Shown here: one piece after another, positions 15,101-25,645 of the stretch | How the letters are laid out: each line of letters opens with the position of its first letter | How positions within the stretch are numbered: position 1 is the first letter of the stretch | DNA from: Lingula anatina | Lineage: Eukaryota; Brachiopoda; Lingulata; Lingulida; Lingulidae | Direction of reading: 5' to 3' | Length of the DNA: 64,000 nucleotides | Assembly (NCBI RefSeq): GCF_001039355.2 | Contig: NW_019773847.1 | Coordinates: 347,394-411,393, forward strand | Translations under genes and position numbers: made by a program | Notes under the pieces: generated by a model | The model's database searches: none | What the model was told of the DNA's origin: nothing | What the model saw: only the letters and a program-made list of their open reading frames with translations

Positions 15101-18100
15101 TGATATTGGTTTGATGGGACTCCTTCAGTACGTATGTACTGACCTCAGAGATTTGCAAGGCAGTCACATTTTAGGCTCAAAACCATCTGCTCCTATATAC
15201 ATGATATAGGAACATTTGGAATGTGTCCATTAGTGACTATTAAGTGCAGAATCATTACATTTCTTTAGTTAACTGGTCTGCTGGGCACCTCTACTTGCGG
15301 GGTTTTCAGCGAGTTCACTATAAGATTAGCCATGATCCAAAGTCCATTTTTCAAGGTTATTCAGGTTATTTGAAAAGTAAATGTACTCCATCTATATCCT
15401 TATTGCGATTTACCCTTATTAAAATAATTAAGCCACACACACAGACACACCTTGTCTGTAATTCAATATGTTAGTTTCCTGAAGAAGTGATCAAACTAAG
15501 AGATACAGCGCTGTCACGTTCAGAAATAAATAGAAGCTGTCATTTCTCTTACTAATAAATATAGTAACAGTTATACGCATTAATCAATATATTGCCTAGA
15601 GGCATGTTTTTTTGAGTACATCAATCCTTAATAAACACTAACAGATACACTAGATTCAATTCTAAGGCATAAAATCTGTTTCTGTGGGTTTTCTTGACTG
15701 AGGTTAGGAATTATCCAAATTTAATTAATTTCAAAAGGGATCAAGCAAAATATTCATACACTATGCATAGGTAATGAAAATATGTGAAATAAATTAAACT
15801 TTGCCATGCCATGGTAATCTCAATCATTTCAAAATTCACAGAAAAGTTGTGTCTACAACTATATATATTTTAGAAAAATATATAAAAAATGTTTTTTATA
15901 CTTCAAAGGGTTCTCTGAATTATAATAGATCAGTACTAGTAATTAAATAATCCACTTCTCAACACCAATACAATATGAAGGTAGAACATGTATAAAACAA
16001 TATTTAATATCTAGTAAATATTTACATTTTGTTATTATTGTCAGATTCTTCTACTCTTCCTTTTGGCAATTACTTTCACCCAAGCCATTATTTGACCATT
16101 GGGCAGAAACAGTAATTTCTCAAAATCATTTTACTTCCAGATAAAATCAATATGGACTTAAAGAAATTTGTGGTCTTTTGAAATGTTGTTTATGACCTCC
16201 ATTTGCCGAAATGGTAACAATTACGTCAATGGCCACAATGTTTATGTTTGCCCCATGCCAAGAGGAAAAAAAAATGTCGAGCATTTTAAAAATACTTCTA
16301 AGGGCCACTTTTCACAATGCTTCGCTTAAATTCAAATTTTTTTAATAACACAGAAGGGGTCTAGTTGTTGTCTTTTACAAGTAAATATTAGGGTCCTGCT
16401 TTTTGTTAAAGTTGACTTCCCCTTTTTAACATTAACCAAGCAGAGAAGTCCACCCAAAGGTAATACTAGCATGCACAATTAAATGTGATATTAAATATTT
16501 TGAAAAAAAATTTTTTCTAGTAAACATTTGGCTATTTGGATAAAAGATAATGAGAGCACTAGAACGTGATTAGTCAACACCAGGCAAAAAATGTTGCAAC
16601 TGCAATTAGAACAAAAAATGTACCTTGCTCCATTAAAGACCTGAGTTTCAGGTAAGCAATGGAGATCCTCATTATGGAGGCTTTGTCCAGCTGAGCAGTG
16701 GCATTCTGGGGCAGTGGGATTTCATTGGTCAAATCAGAAAACACCTCAGCTTCCTTTCCCCGACGTTCGCGAGCTGCATTACGTGATTTTTCTTTTCTTC
16801 TGCCTGGGTCCCTGAAAATATGTAATGAACCAAAGTTAAGCAATGTACCAATACAACTTTGAAAAAAAAAAAACTTATCAAAATATATTTTAAAAAGTCA
16901 AGAACTGAACACATTTTGACTTTCAGGATATAGTCACCAGTAAGAAATACATAATAAATATGTACATTTAAAATTTTACTGCAGTGAAAACCATCATAAA
17001 TAAAACAGAATCAATAATTTGCCGTAAATGCTTTTATTCATACCCAATAAACAGATAAGAAATAAAGTCATTGTGAATGTCAATTTTTGGACAATTTTGT
17101 CGGTTTTAAGCAGCAATAACTATGAAACACAAGTTAAAACTTTTGAAACAACTTTTTTTCTTTAAAACTATGAATACTTCAAACTCTACAAGTAAGTCAA
17201 AATGGGAATATATCCTATGGAACAACCACTTGTTTCATTTTTGTATCCTCTACAACCTTTAAAATAAGTAATGATAAAAATTCTTTCTCAAATTTCTCTC
17301 TAGTATCTCCTTCAATGCCTGCTTTACTGTTTCGTCCCATCAATTCTCATTAATAAATGCTTAATAACACTTAATTTCCCATTCTGAAAACATCAAAATT
17401 GACTAAACTGCAATACTGCTCAATACACGCACAATACACTGGAAAACCGTAAAAGCAGTAGCACATAATAACTTATACAGAAACCATATACAAACAAAAT
17501 AGTTTAGATCAGTAACTACCAATTAAAGCCACCAAACATACATTACAATAATTTTAAAGTTACTTAAACTATAAAGCTATAAGAAACCTGAACAAGGTAT
17601 TCATTTTCCCTGCAGGCTTGGTGGTAACTCCAAAGTTTCTGAAGATGGAGGGTTTGGATCCCAATACTTTCAATTTCAAGACCAGGAAATTAAAAACATT
17701 ATGCAAACAGATTTATATTCTGGATAACTTAGATATATGTCAGACACCTAGGTTACTCAATGTTAAAAGAAATAACTTGAGAAACAGTGTTTTTAACCTT
17801 TTAACGGATGAGTTGGCTTCCTGATCCTGATTGGTTTTCTCTGATTTTCCAGCAAAATATTCTATGTCAAGGTCTTCGTGGTTGTTGTGACGTGCTTTAA
17901 CCACTGAGCGGCACATGATAACTGGGTATAACTTCCGATGTGAATTGAAGCTTTAAAAAGTGGAATGTGTTCTCATCAAATCAGTTGGAGCAATGACTCA
18001 CTTTACTGCACCACAACTCACGTTCTCCTCTCTATGATATTTACGTCATAACCTCTTTGCGGGAACCTTTACCCTCTTCATACTCACGCTCACAGTAACA

Positions 18101-21100
18101 CCGGTATCTACAAATAACAAACTTCACCTACTTGTAAGGCATCTCTTGGTATTCTTTCTACTAGTCAAGAGGCCGCAGCATCCAGAAAAATGGTCATTTT
18201 TGAGCTTTAAGATTCCCAATGAAATATACACAGCCTTCACTGACCAGAAAAATAGGTCAAAATGGCGATAGAGCAATTCATTTGCATGAAGCCTAAATGG
18301 GCAATGTGCAGGTTGTTTTTATCTCAACCCTTTATTTTGTTCAAACAATTTTGGATTACAGTTCTGATAAAAACTGTCATACAAGGAACTGGCTGCTATG
18401 AAGTGTAAACATGTTTTAAAAAGTTTATCGTTGAATTTTTTTTAAAATAAATGCGCACAATTTTGATCTGTTTGTAAAAACAATTTACAAGAAGATTTAT
18501 GCCAATATTTCCCATAGCAACTAATGTACATGAGAAGTGCAAATCGCTCATCCAAGTTACCATTATGGGTAAGTCTATTATTATTCACACTACACTGCTA
18601 TATTCCCCCAAGGTGCTAAATATGGTCTTAGAATACCATTTGAAAGTGGAGACAAAATTGGAAAATAAGTACCAATTGCTCATGTGTAAATCAGACAGCA
18701 AGACTAGAACATTTAACAAACATTACACAACAAAGTTCAAGTCGATGGGATCTAGGCATGACAGGGCCTTAAAGAGATGAAAAAATCATTATTTTCTTGA
18801 AAACTTCAATAATTTTAATATCAAACAATAGGAATGGTCAATCTGAAAATTGCTGAATTCAGAGCATTAAAATAATTGGTTCCTTAAATTCAAATTCAGA
18901 TTAACACACATTTCATCTTACTGATAAAGGGGGAAATTGCTGAAAGTTACAGGAAATCAATGCTTTTTTCTTCATAACCACTTATCTTAGCTAGATTCCC
19001 TTAAAATATAATAAATCAGAGCATCCCAGGATTCATCCAAACCAGAATTGAAGTCATCATGAGGTGATCAGAACACAGAAATACATGCACCACAAAATAC
19101 CACAAGATGAGTAATTAGTACAAAAAACGTAATTAACTGTGCTGAGTTTCAAACTACAGAGAACATTCTAATGGATTTCGACTCAGTCATTCAGATAACC
19201 ATTTTGATAAACCTGGTCATTTAGTTAAAGTAAAAATGAAACATTACATTGGAGTTTGGTATCTTATAACTGACCAATGTCAACCAACCTATGTTAATCA
19301 CTGATTTATTTAATGGAACCCAAAATCTGGATGGAGGAGATATAAATGAAAGGATGTCTGCTCAAATAGCTTGGTGGATTTTCTCAGAGCATCTTAGTTC
19401 AACAGCTTGTATAGTATTATCATTTTCTGACCGATTGTCAATGCATATCACTGCATCTACATCCTTCCAAAATGGTTTAAGAATTGAACACTTCACATAA
19501 CCCAATCCATTGTGTTAGCAGGGAAACTGAGTGAGATGATATCACAATAGACATGAGAAATGTGGAGAGAGACAAAAAATGCAAATGAAGATTTCTATAT
19601 AGTGTACATTCCTGCTAATCTGACCAAAACCTGACTTGCTTTTTTACAAACAAAAAATGCACTACATGAACATACAGGGGCAATCAAAACTCATTTAAAC
19701 ACTAGGACTGAGTTCCCATACCTAGATCGATCTAATAGGATCGATCCATCTCCGAGGGGTTTCTCACTAAATTGCTTTCATCTAAGCAGTTTAGATGTCA
19801 GGCACACCTACTGAAGCTGCGAAACGATAATTAATTACCCCCTTGCAGTGTGACAGACATCTAAGCCACTCAAGTTGACTGCAATTTAGTGAAAATCCCC
19901 TCGGAGATAGATCAATCTACAGTTAGTATGACAGGGTCTGGGAATTGTCCCTAATAGTGTCTGTACACAAAAAGTGGCCATCATCAACTGATCCTGCAAA
20001 GATGAGGCCTAACATTTGCTTAAAAACTGAGCAAGTCTGTTTCGAGGTTCAATAATCAAAACAACCTCATATCTGGTTGTAATCATACAGTAATGTAACT
20101 TCTGCAAAATGTTTCAACGGCAATTATAAAGGTGCAAAACTTCACAAGATTATTAGTGTTCGATACTTTGATCTTGATCTTAGCCTCCACAGAAAAAAAA
20201 CAAACAAACAAACAAACATGAAAAAATAGTAAAATACATGAATAAATAAACTAATAAAATGACATAAGTCTGGATTTTCACACTCCTGCAAATATAAATG
20301 TGTTGGGAATCATGAAAGTTCAAAACTTCACAACACCATTAGTGTTTTATACTTTGATCTTGATGGGGAGGGGGGGGTATTAAAATACTTCAAATTTTGG
20401 TGTCAAGAAAAAAGTACAAACTCCAGGTCAGATGCAAGGTCCACTTCATAACTAACAGGTTGTTTACATGAACTTGTTATTTTGTTATTTCTCAAATGCA
20501 AATGTTACCAGCGTTCTCCATCAACCTACCAGAATTTTCCTGCAACAAAGGTGTAGCTTATTAATTTTGCCATGTCAAACAACCCATAGTAAAATGTGTA
20601 CTTTACAGAGTATTATGGCCCCAGTTGTGGTTTACTGTTTTAAGATGACTAACTCATTCTTAAAAATGTACTTGATCACCAGGATTGTGGCTTTGTAAAT
20701 ATTGATTTTTTTTCATAGTTACTGTTCAGGTGCTTTGATTGGTGTAATACCCCCTTGCCTTCTAATTTATAACTAGTCTAGAATTTTGATAGTTATATTT
20801 CAGGTTTATCACAAGAAATTTTTGAGTGTCGGAATATTTTGTCATCATACTTTGCAGTTGTAAAATCTAAAGCTTTACGTTGATTTGTAAATATCCAGTA
20901 GCAAACAGCTTTGACTGAAATGCCTTCTGTGAGAGCTAATGGTCTGTGACACATTATGAAAGCATTGTTTTCTTCTGCACTAGGTAATACATATCACATT
21001 TAGTGCCAATGACAAACACAGTCATGGTGATGGGTACATGTAATTTAGTTTTTTTTTTTTTAAATCTGTATCAGGAATTATTTTCTAATATATGTATAGT

Positions 21101-22678
21101 TTTGAGAAAATCATTTGGCAGAATTAATTATCATGACAAAGTAATAAAAAAGGATCCTCCATATTCAACTATAAATACTCAATGGAAAACATCCAAGATG
21201 GTCCAAAGCCTCACTTTTGTGTGAGAAATCAAGCAAGATTTTATCAATTTGGAGGAGAATTGGGTCAGACTAGCAAGTGAAGTGTGACAATGAGAAAAAG
21301 GGTGAAAGAATTTAGCCGTGAATATTTAAATAGTTATGTTCTTTGAATTTCTGTTGAAATACAGCATACCAGCACACATTCACTCTGTTTTAAGTAACTC
21401 TTTTGCATTGTTTACAAAGAAGACATTCCCAATGCCTAGTGTTTCAACTTTATTGCAGAGAAGTTAACCCCACCTCAAGCAGCTTCCTGCACTTTTCTGG
21501 TTTCAGACAGAGGTCAGACAGCTGGGGGCCTCGTTTCAGGCTATCTCAGATGATTTCAATTATAAAATTCTGTTATCCATTAAATTTTTGTCATACATGT
21601 ACTATATAGTTCAATAATACATTTTAGTGTTTCTAAATACATTTCAATATTATGTAAAAGTTCAACTTCAGTGCAGATTTTCAGTTCAATGTTTCTACTG
21701 CATAGAAAAAAATAACCAATAATCATTATTGGAAAAAGAGAAACTTTACATAATGATCCACAGACCTATTTCACAAAAAATAGAACATGTTAATGAACTG
21801 TAAGCTACCTGAAGTAAGGATATAGGTTTACAATCAGGAAAAGGGGGCATAAAACAATTGCAACTTTAGACTGGGACAAGGTCAAGATCCCTTAGGTCAA
21901 AACAGGTCAAACATCTACATCCTACTACAGCAGTTTGCTACTGGCAATTATGTTATCCCCATTAAAAAAATGCTTTTTTTAAGAAAAGTCTAAAAATAGA
22001 ATATTATTTAACCATCACGTATCACTCCCCCCCCCCCCCCCCGAAAAAAAGTAAATAAATAAATAAATATAAATAAGAGACATTAAAGTTTAAGGCACAT
22101 GTCAAACTTCATGCTTTATTGGTGTATTGACCATTCTATATCTTTCCAAGTATGTTTAAATGCCTTATCTATTTTTTAAAACCCATTCTCAGGAAATTAA
22201 TAAATTTTATGTATTTAAACTATATTGGTGTTACTTAAAGCTGTACATGTACTAATAAATAGGTTTTAACAAATAAGGGTACATTTATTTTTGGCCAGAC
22301 GCGTTGTAAAAGGTGGGGTGTGTTTTGGCTCAAAATCCGGCTTAAATTGCGATATTAAAATGAATTAATACATTTACAGCGCGGCTGCCATGGTTCCACT
22401 GCATTAATTACAGTTGCTTTAATTTATAGTCCCATTACCATTACTACGACATTAGCTAGCTACTTGCAGCTGTCAGTCTAGTCGACTTTCAGCACGTGGT
22501 AAGACGGCGCGATATCAAATCTTTATATTTAAAACCTCACACGTTACTGATCTACACCATTTCTTTCGACGGTTTCAGATATTTTAGTACCATAATTGTG
22601 ACCCACATGCGATCCTTTCCATCTGGAAAATAACAGTGCTTCAACTTACCTTCTTTTCTCCTTTACAACTGTGCCCAT
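66..22678 (-). CDS. HIF1A: Hypoxia-inducible factor alpha (HIF-1alpha-like), 3' end outside window
   Basis: Oxygen-regulated bHLH-PAS transcription factor that pairs with ARNT in the nucleus. I joined 12 coding exons with GT-AG borders and matching phases: 22650-22678, 16624-16811, 14041-14192, 9255-9443, 8255-8457, 7753-7859, 6361-6508, 5579-5727, 3873-3959, 2773-2951, 2223-2369 and 66-181, giving 564 codons plus 2 bases. The basic region reads [17 protein letters not shown], then HLH (to ~70), PAS-A (~80-200, with [16 protein letters not shown]) and PAS-B (~230-338, with [20 protein letters not shown]). Two degradation-domain prolines follow at about 401 and 536. The last donor at 64-65 leads out of the window, so the C-terminal activation domain and its asparagine are not visible. 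The gap in intron 8 (exon 8 to exon 9) does not break phase, though a small exon could hide there. Family assignment is certain; the class (single invertebrate HIF-alpha versus HIF1A/EPAS1) is not resolved. Confidence 0.95.
182..2222. other. HIF1A: HIF intron 11
   Basis: Non-coding. 1021-1560 is somewhat richer in GC than its surroundings, but I found no open frame with splice sites there. No element with both ends was recognised. Confidence 0.6.
3029..3137. repeat. GC-rich insert between 21-base direct repeats at an N join
   Basis: The sequence from 3029 to 3049 (N at 3046) recurs at 3117-3137. Between the copies are about 67 bases of markedly GC-rich DNA unlike the flanks. They contain a near-perfect hairpin at about 3089-3116: GTACCGCCAGCG, loop CTAA, then the complementary arm with one mismatch. 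The arrangement suggests a mis-joined or foreign fragment from gap filling rather than native intron. Confidence 0.6.
3873..3959 (-). CDS. HIF1A: HIF-alpha N-terminal oxygen-dependent degradation exon
   Basis: Encodes [20 protein letters not shown], which aligns with the human segment around Pro402 (LTLLAPAAGD). The hydroxylatable proline is about residue 401. The usual LxxLAP is LLQYAP here, with Tyr in place of the Leu before Ala-Pro. Its phase matches exon 8 upstream and exon 10 downstream. Confidence 0.85.
4091..4708. other. Assembly gap flanked by poly-C
   Basis: A run of 618 N bounded by C homopolymers (4077-4090 and 4709-4723), inside HIF intron 8 (exon 8 to exon 9). Exons either side are phase-compatible, so no coding loss is implied, though a phase-neutral exon could be hidden. 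Confidence 0.95.
9444..14040. other. HIF1A: Large HIF intron (between exons 3 and 4)
   Basis: About 4.6 kb of AT-rich sequence with homopolymer runs. Short open frames such as 10542-10835 (plus) have no splice context or recognisable domain. Nothing else seen. Confidence 0.6.
14193..16623. other. HIF1A: HIF intron 2
   Basis: AT-rich intron of about 2.4 kb. I see no exon, RNA gene or mobile element with defined ends. Confidence 0.6.
16624..16811 (-). CDS. HIF1A: HIF-alpha bHLH exon
   Basis: Encodes the DNA-binding basic region and helix-loop-helix. The segment [19 protein letters not shown] is the conserved second helix. The acceptor is TTTTCAG and the donor is GTACAT. It ends in phase 1 and continues into the PAS-A exon at 14192. 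Confidence 0.95.
17798..17916 (-). CDS. HIF1A: Candidate alternative HIF-alpha first exon 1b
   Basis: Open reading frame of 39 codons plus two bases (AG). It begins [17 protein letters not shown] and ends [11 protein letters not shown], then AG. It ends in the same phase as exon 1a, so splicing to the bHLH exon keeps the frame and gives an N-terminus about 30 residues longer. An in-frame TAA lies 14 codons upstream of the ATG and no other in-frame ATG intervenes. Upstream are an ETS-like ACTTCCG (17931-17937) and a TGACGTAA (18041-18048). Against it: the donor GTTAAA is weak, and the exon contains a CCAAT box on the minus strand that could instead be promoter sequence. Inferred from phase and position only. 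Confidence 0.55.
18041..18048 (-). promoter_or_regulatory. CRE-like site upstream of HIF exon 1b
   Basis: TGACGTAA on the minus strand, about 125 bases upstream of the exon 1b ATG, with an ETS-like CGGAAGT between them (17931-17937). This supports a second promoter here. Confidence 0.4.
19699..19961. mobile_element. Fold-back MITE-like element in HIF intron 1
   Basis: About 263 bases with long imperfect terminal inverted repeats. The inner block CTCCGAGGGGTTTCTCACTA at 19752-19771 recurs inverted at about 19891-19911, and outer ends resembling ACACTA...TTCCC occur at both borders. No transposase frame, so at most a non-autonomous element. Target-site duplication not clear. Confidence 0.6.
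22493..22498. promoter_or_regulatory. CACGTG E-box / HRE-like site in HIF intron 1
   Basis: Palindromic CACGTG (within GCACGTGG) about 150 bases downstream of exon 1a. It contains the RCGTG core bound by HIF-ARNT and also fits Myc/USF/clock bHLH factors. A short motif that can occur by chance. Confidence 0.25.
22650..22678 (-). CDS. HIF1A: HIF-alpha first coding exon 1a
   Basis: Short first coding exon encoding MGTVVKEKR plus two bases of an arginine codon, ending at a strong GTAAGT donor. The spare AG joins the first G of the bHLH exon at 16811 to give Arg-Asp-Pro-Gly. It lies 5.8 kb upstream of the bHLH exon. A TGACGTCA element sits about 175 bases upstream. Confidence 0.85.
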
Positions 22679-22851
22679 AACACTATCTAAAGAACGTGGA
22701 AAATCTTTTTCTGATGTCAACAGTTGTCCTAGTTTCGATCGCTTGTGATTCTGTATCACACACTGGTGATGACAGATAAAATTATGTTTTGAGTTTGTCG
22801 CAATGATTTTAGTAGGATGACCTACTTAGAAAACCTTGAAGGTTGTCTGGT

Positions 22852-22859
22852 TGACGTCA
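22852..22859. promoter_or_regulatory. Consensus CRE palindrome upstream of HIF exon 1a
   Basis: Perfect TGACGTCA, the CREB/ATF palindrome, about 175 bases upstream of the exon 1a ATG. The sequence match is exact; function is inferred from position. Confidence 0.5.
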
Positions 22860-23269
22860 ATCATAACCCGGTTTTTCACTCGCAGAAAACAGAAGCGTGG
22901 CGCTACAGGTGCGACATCTATGAATGAGTGCTGGGAATATTTTTTTCTCCGATTTATTATCCGTAGGATGTAAAATTCAGCACGCGCTATGATGATTTTC
23001 AATAAAAGTGTTTTTTTTTCTTTTTTGCTTTGCTTAGCTGAGCATTGTGAATTCCCTTAAAGTGGTGCTCTGAATTTATTTAATTATAGCAATTTTTAGC
23101 ATTACAAATATATACGAAAAAGAGAAATAGTAATCACAATAATAATTGTAACACGAAAATATAGTTCCAAATTCCTTTGAAATTTGAAGAAGTAGTGTCA
23201 ATGTCGGCAAATTCCCCTCTGCAAGTCATGTTTTTGGGGAGCAAGAGACAACTGTACAATTTCTTTTGA

Positions 23270-23597
23270 TTAAAGGGATAATAACTCTTGGTATGAGAAC
23301 TATATTTCACAATAAAAACATTGTGAATAACTCATAGAAATATAATATAATCTGTTTTACCACAAAAATGGCAGTTATAGCTATTATTCTGATATCTGAG
23401 CTTGGTTTTAGTCCACGTGACCTCCAATGATGGCTATACTCTGTCAAAATCTCTCAAAAAACCAAACTTTTTAGAAAAAAACCAGGGACTAACTTTGAAT
23501 GTAAAATGGATTCATTAACCATTTGTAAGTATGGGAAAATTGTTTACTCCAGGAAAATTCATTTTTTGGCTGAAACGAAGAGTTATTATCCCTTTAA
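23270..23597. mobile_element. MITE with 20-base perfect terminal inverted repeats
   Basis: The left end TTAAAGGGATAATAACTCTT is repeated exactly as its reverse complement at 23578-23597. The element is 328 bases long without a coding frame. The ends include TTAA, so the duplicated target could be TA or TTAA; family not assigned. It lies about 590 bases upstream of the HIF exon 1a ATG. Confidence 0.75.
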
Positions 23598-25618
23598 CTG
23601 CATCTGACAAGAGGAATGGTTTCCAAAATAAGAATTTATCTCTAAGAGTTACATACATTATTAAATCCTTGCTAAAGCTATCTCCCAGTTTCCTAAAATG
23701 TTGATAACAAACAAGCTGAAGAAAATTTTCATAAGTTTTTTTCTTTAATTATAGAATAGAAACTCATTAGATGCAGACTGGTACCTCGTTTTAACACGTA
23801 AAACAGCAACAATTTATATTTGACTGTAAAATTTTAAACCAAAATACATGTATCTTTTTCCAACTGAACTTATCTTAATTCAGTAATGCTATAAAACTAC
23901 TGTTATTCCATACAAATGAACTGATTTTGCTTCTTTACTAATTTTTCCCGTTGCAACATTATTACAGAAATGAACAGAGCTTGGCAAACCCAAGGTTTAG
24001 AAATCTGAATTGATTGTCTTGCTAATTTAAAAACTTTGGCTATACCTCCCAACCCTATAAAGAGGAGACCAATTCCAGCTTCATAATTTTTGAAAAACAA
24101 CACAGTGAGGGCAATAAAACTGAAACTACATATTTAACTATTTTATTTCAATATGGATCATGCATGAATATTTTACATAGTTTGTTGCATTGCCTTTATT
24201 AACCAAAATATATTTTGAAATGCTTTTAAAAATCATTTGCACTAAGAATCAAAGAGAATTTTGTGACTTTAATTCGTAGCATTGTTAACAGTTGGACATT
24301 GTTAGATTTACATTCTTTACTTTAATACATAGGTATACATTAAATAGTTATTCTGCAACATAAAATAATAATGGTCACTTGATACCACTTTTATGACTTA
24401 CATAAGTAAACAAGTCACATTTTCATCAGTAAGCTAGACACTGATGTCTTTGGATCATAAAAATGTATCATAAAAGGATCCAGTCAACATCGTGGATACC
24501 AAGTGAATCAAAGTTGTGAATCAACTATATAACAGAGATTCTTAGTTTTAGTACAATCCAGGTTTTCCCTTATGAATATTTCCACATGATGAGAATACTA
24601 GGTAATTTTGTTATACAACAAATATATTCTAATCTTGACTTACTTTCAAAGACACTTGTTTCTTTTGTAAATGAACATTCTTTTTATCAGTGATAAAACT
24701 TCAAATCAGTTAAACAGCATTTCCCCAAATAATAAATCTGAAAGGAAGCTTAAGAATACAACATACAAAATCTGCGGGTAAATCCATCAGTATTATTATA
24801 ACTATCATTACCATTCATGTTCAGTATTTCAGCCGACTTTGAACTTTATTTTGTAGTTTTTATATCCTCATTGATACATCTTTGTGCATCAATAAAGTCA
24901 GTAGCTCTCTCACAGTTTTTGAGGAGTTACAAATTGTTTTTAATGTTTAAAAAATAGGAACCCCTCATTAAATGAAAACATTAACAATGCAATTTTAACA
25001 TCTTTAACCCACATCTTTAACACTAAAATGCCAGTTACAAAGTACTACAAAACAGACCAGGGCTTTTCCTCAAACCAGAGAGATCAGGTAAAGTAAAAGC
25101 TTTTTCCTTTGGTGCCAAGTTCTGCACTAGAAAACTTTGTAAACATCTCTTCACCAGTCACCTGAAAAAAATTACACTTCATCAAACTGAAAGTAATATG
25201 TTTATTTTCAAGTCATCTCCACTGTTATTTCAGCACAAAAAAGTACACAAGATGTGCATTAAAAGATATCATGACACACAAAGTCCATCAGTGCAATGTC
25301 AGATTCAATAGTCAATTGTTTTATTAACATGATTCACTAGAAATCAAGAGGCCCAGGAAGGCTCCATTAGAATTTGCAAACAGGCATAAAATTTGCTAAA
25401 TGCTTAACAATATAATAATGATAATAAATAAACAAAAATAAATGATAACAATTACATCTGTGAGTAACAATATTAATATCTTAATTTTTCCTAATAAATA
25501 ACCAGAGGCTTTTTTTTAAATGCCAGTTAGACTACTACAAAACAGATTAAAATTAATTAAAATTTACACTATTTTTCTTTTGCTTTTTGATTATTAAGTA
25601 CTTCTACAGTCTACTGTG

Positions 25619-25624
25619 TTTATT
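25619..25624 (-). terminator. YLPM1: YLPM1 polyadenylation signal
   Basis: AATAAA on the minus strand, about 22 bases after the YLPM1 stop codon. The short 3' UTR makes other downstream signals possible. Confidence 0.55.
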
Positions 25625-25645
25625 ATATGTTCACCTTATTCCAGA

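Larger units (their letters stand above)
22679..25618. other. Intergenic region between YLPM1 and HIF
   Basis: Contains the presumed HIF upstream promoter (22.7-22.95 kb, more GC-rich, with a CRE), one inverted-repeat element at 23270-23597 and otherwise AT-rich sequence. A short spliced-looking frame at 25084-25162 on the minus strand is unassigned. Confidence 0.6.

Noticed and set aside
18499-18780. 93-codon plus-strand frame upstream of exon 1b
   Set aside because: No recognisable family and no transcript signals; treated as intron.
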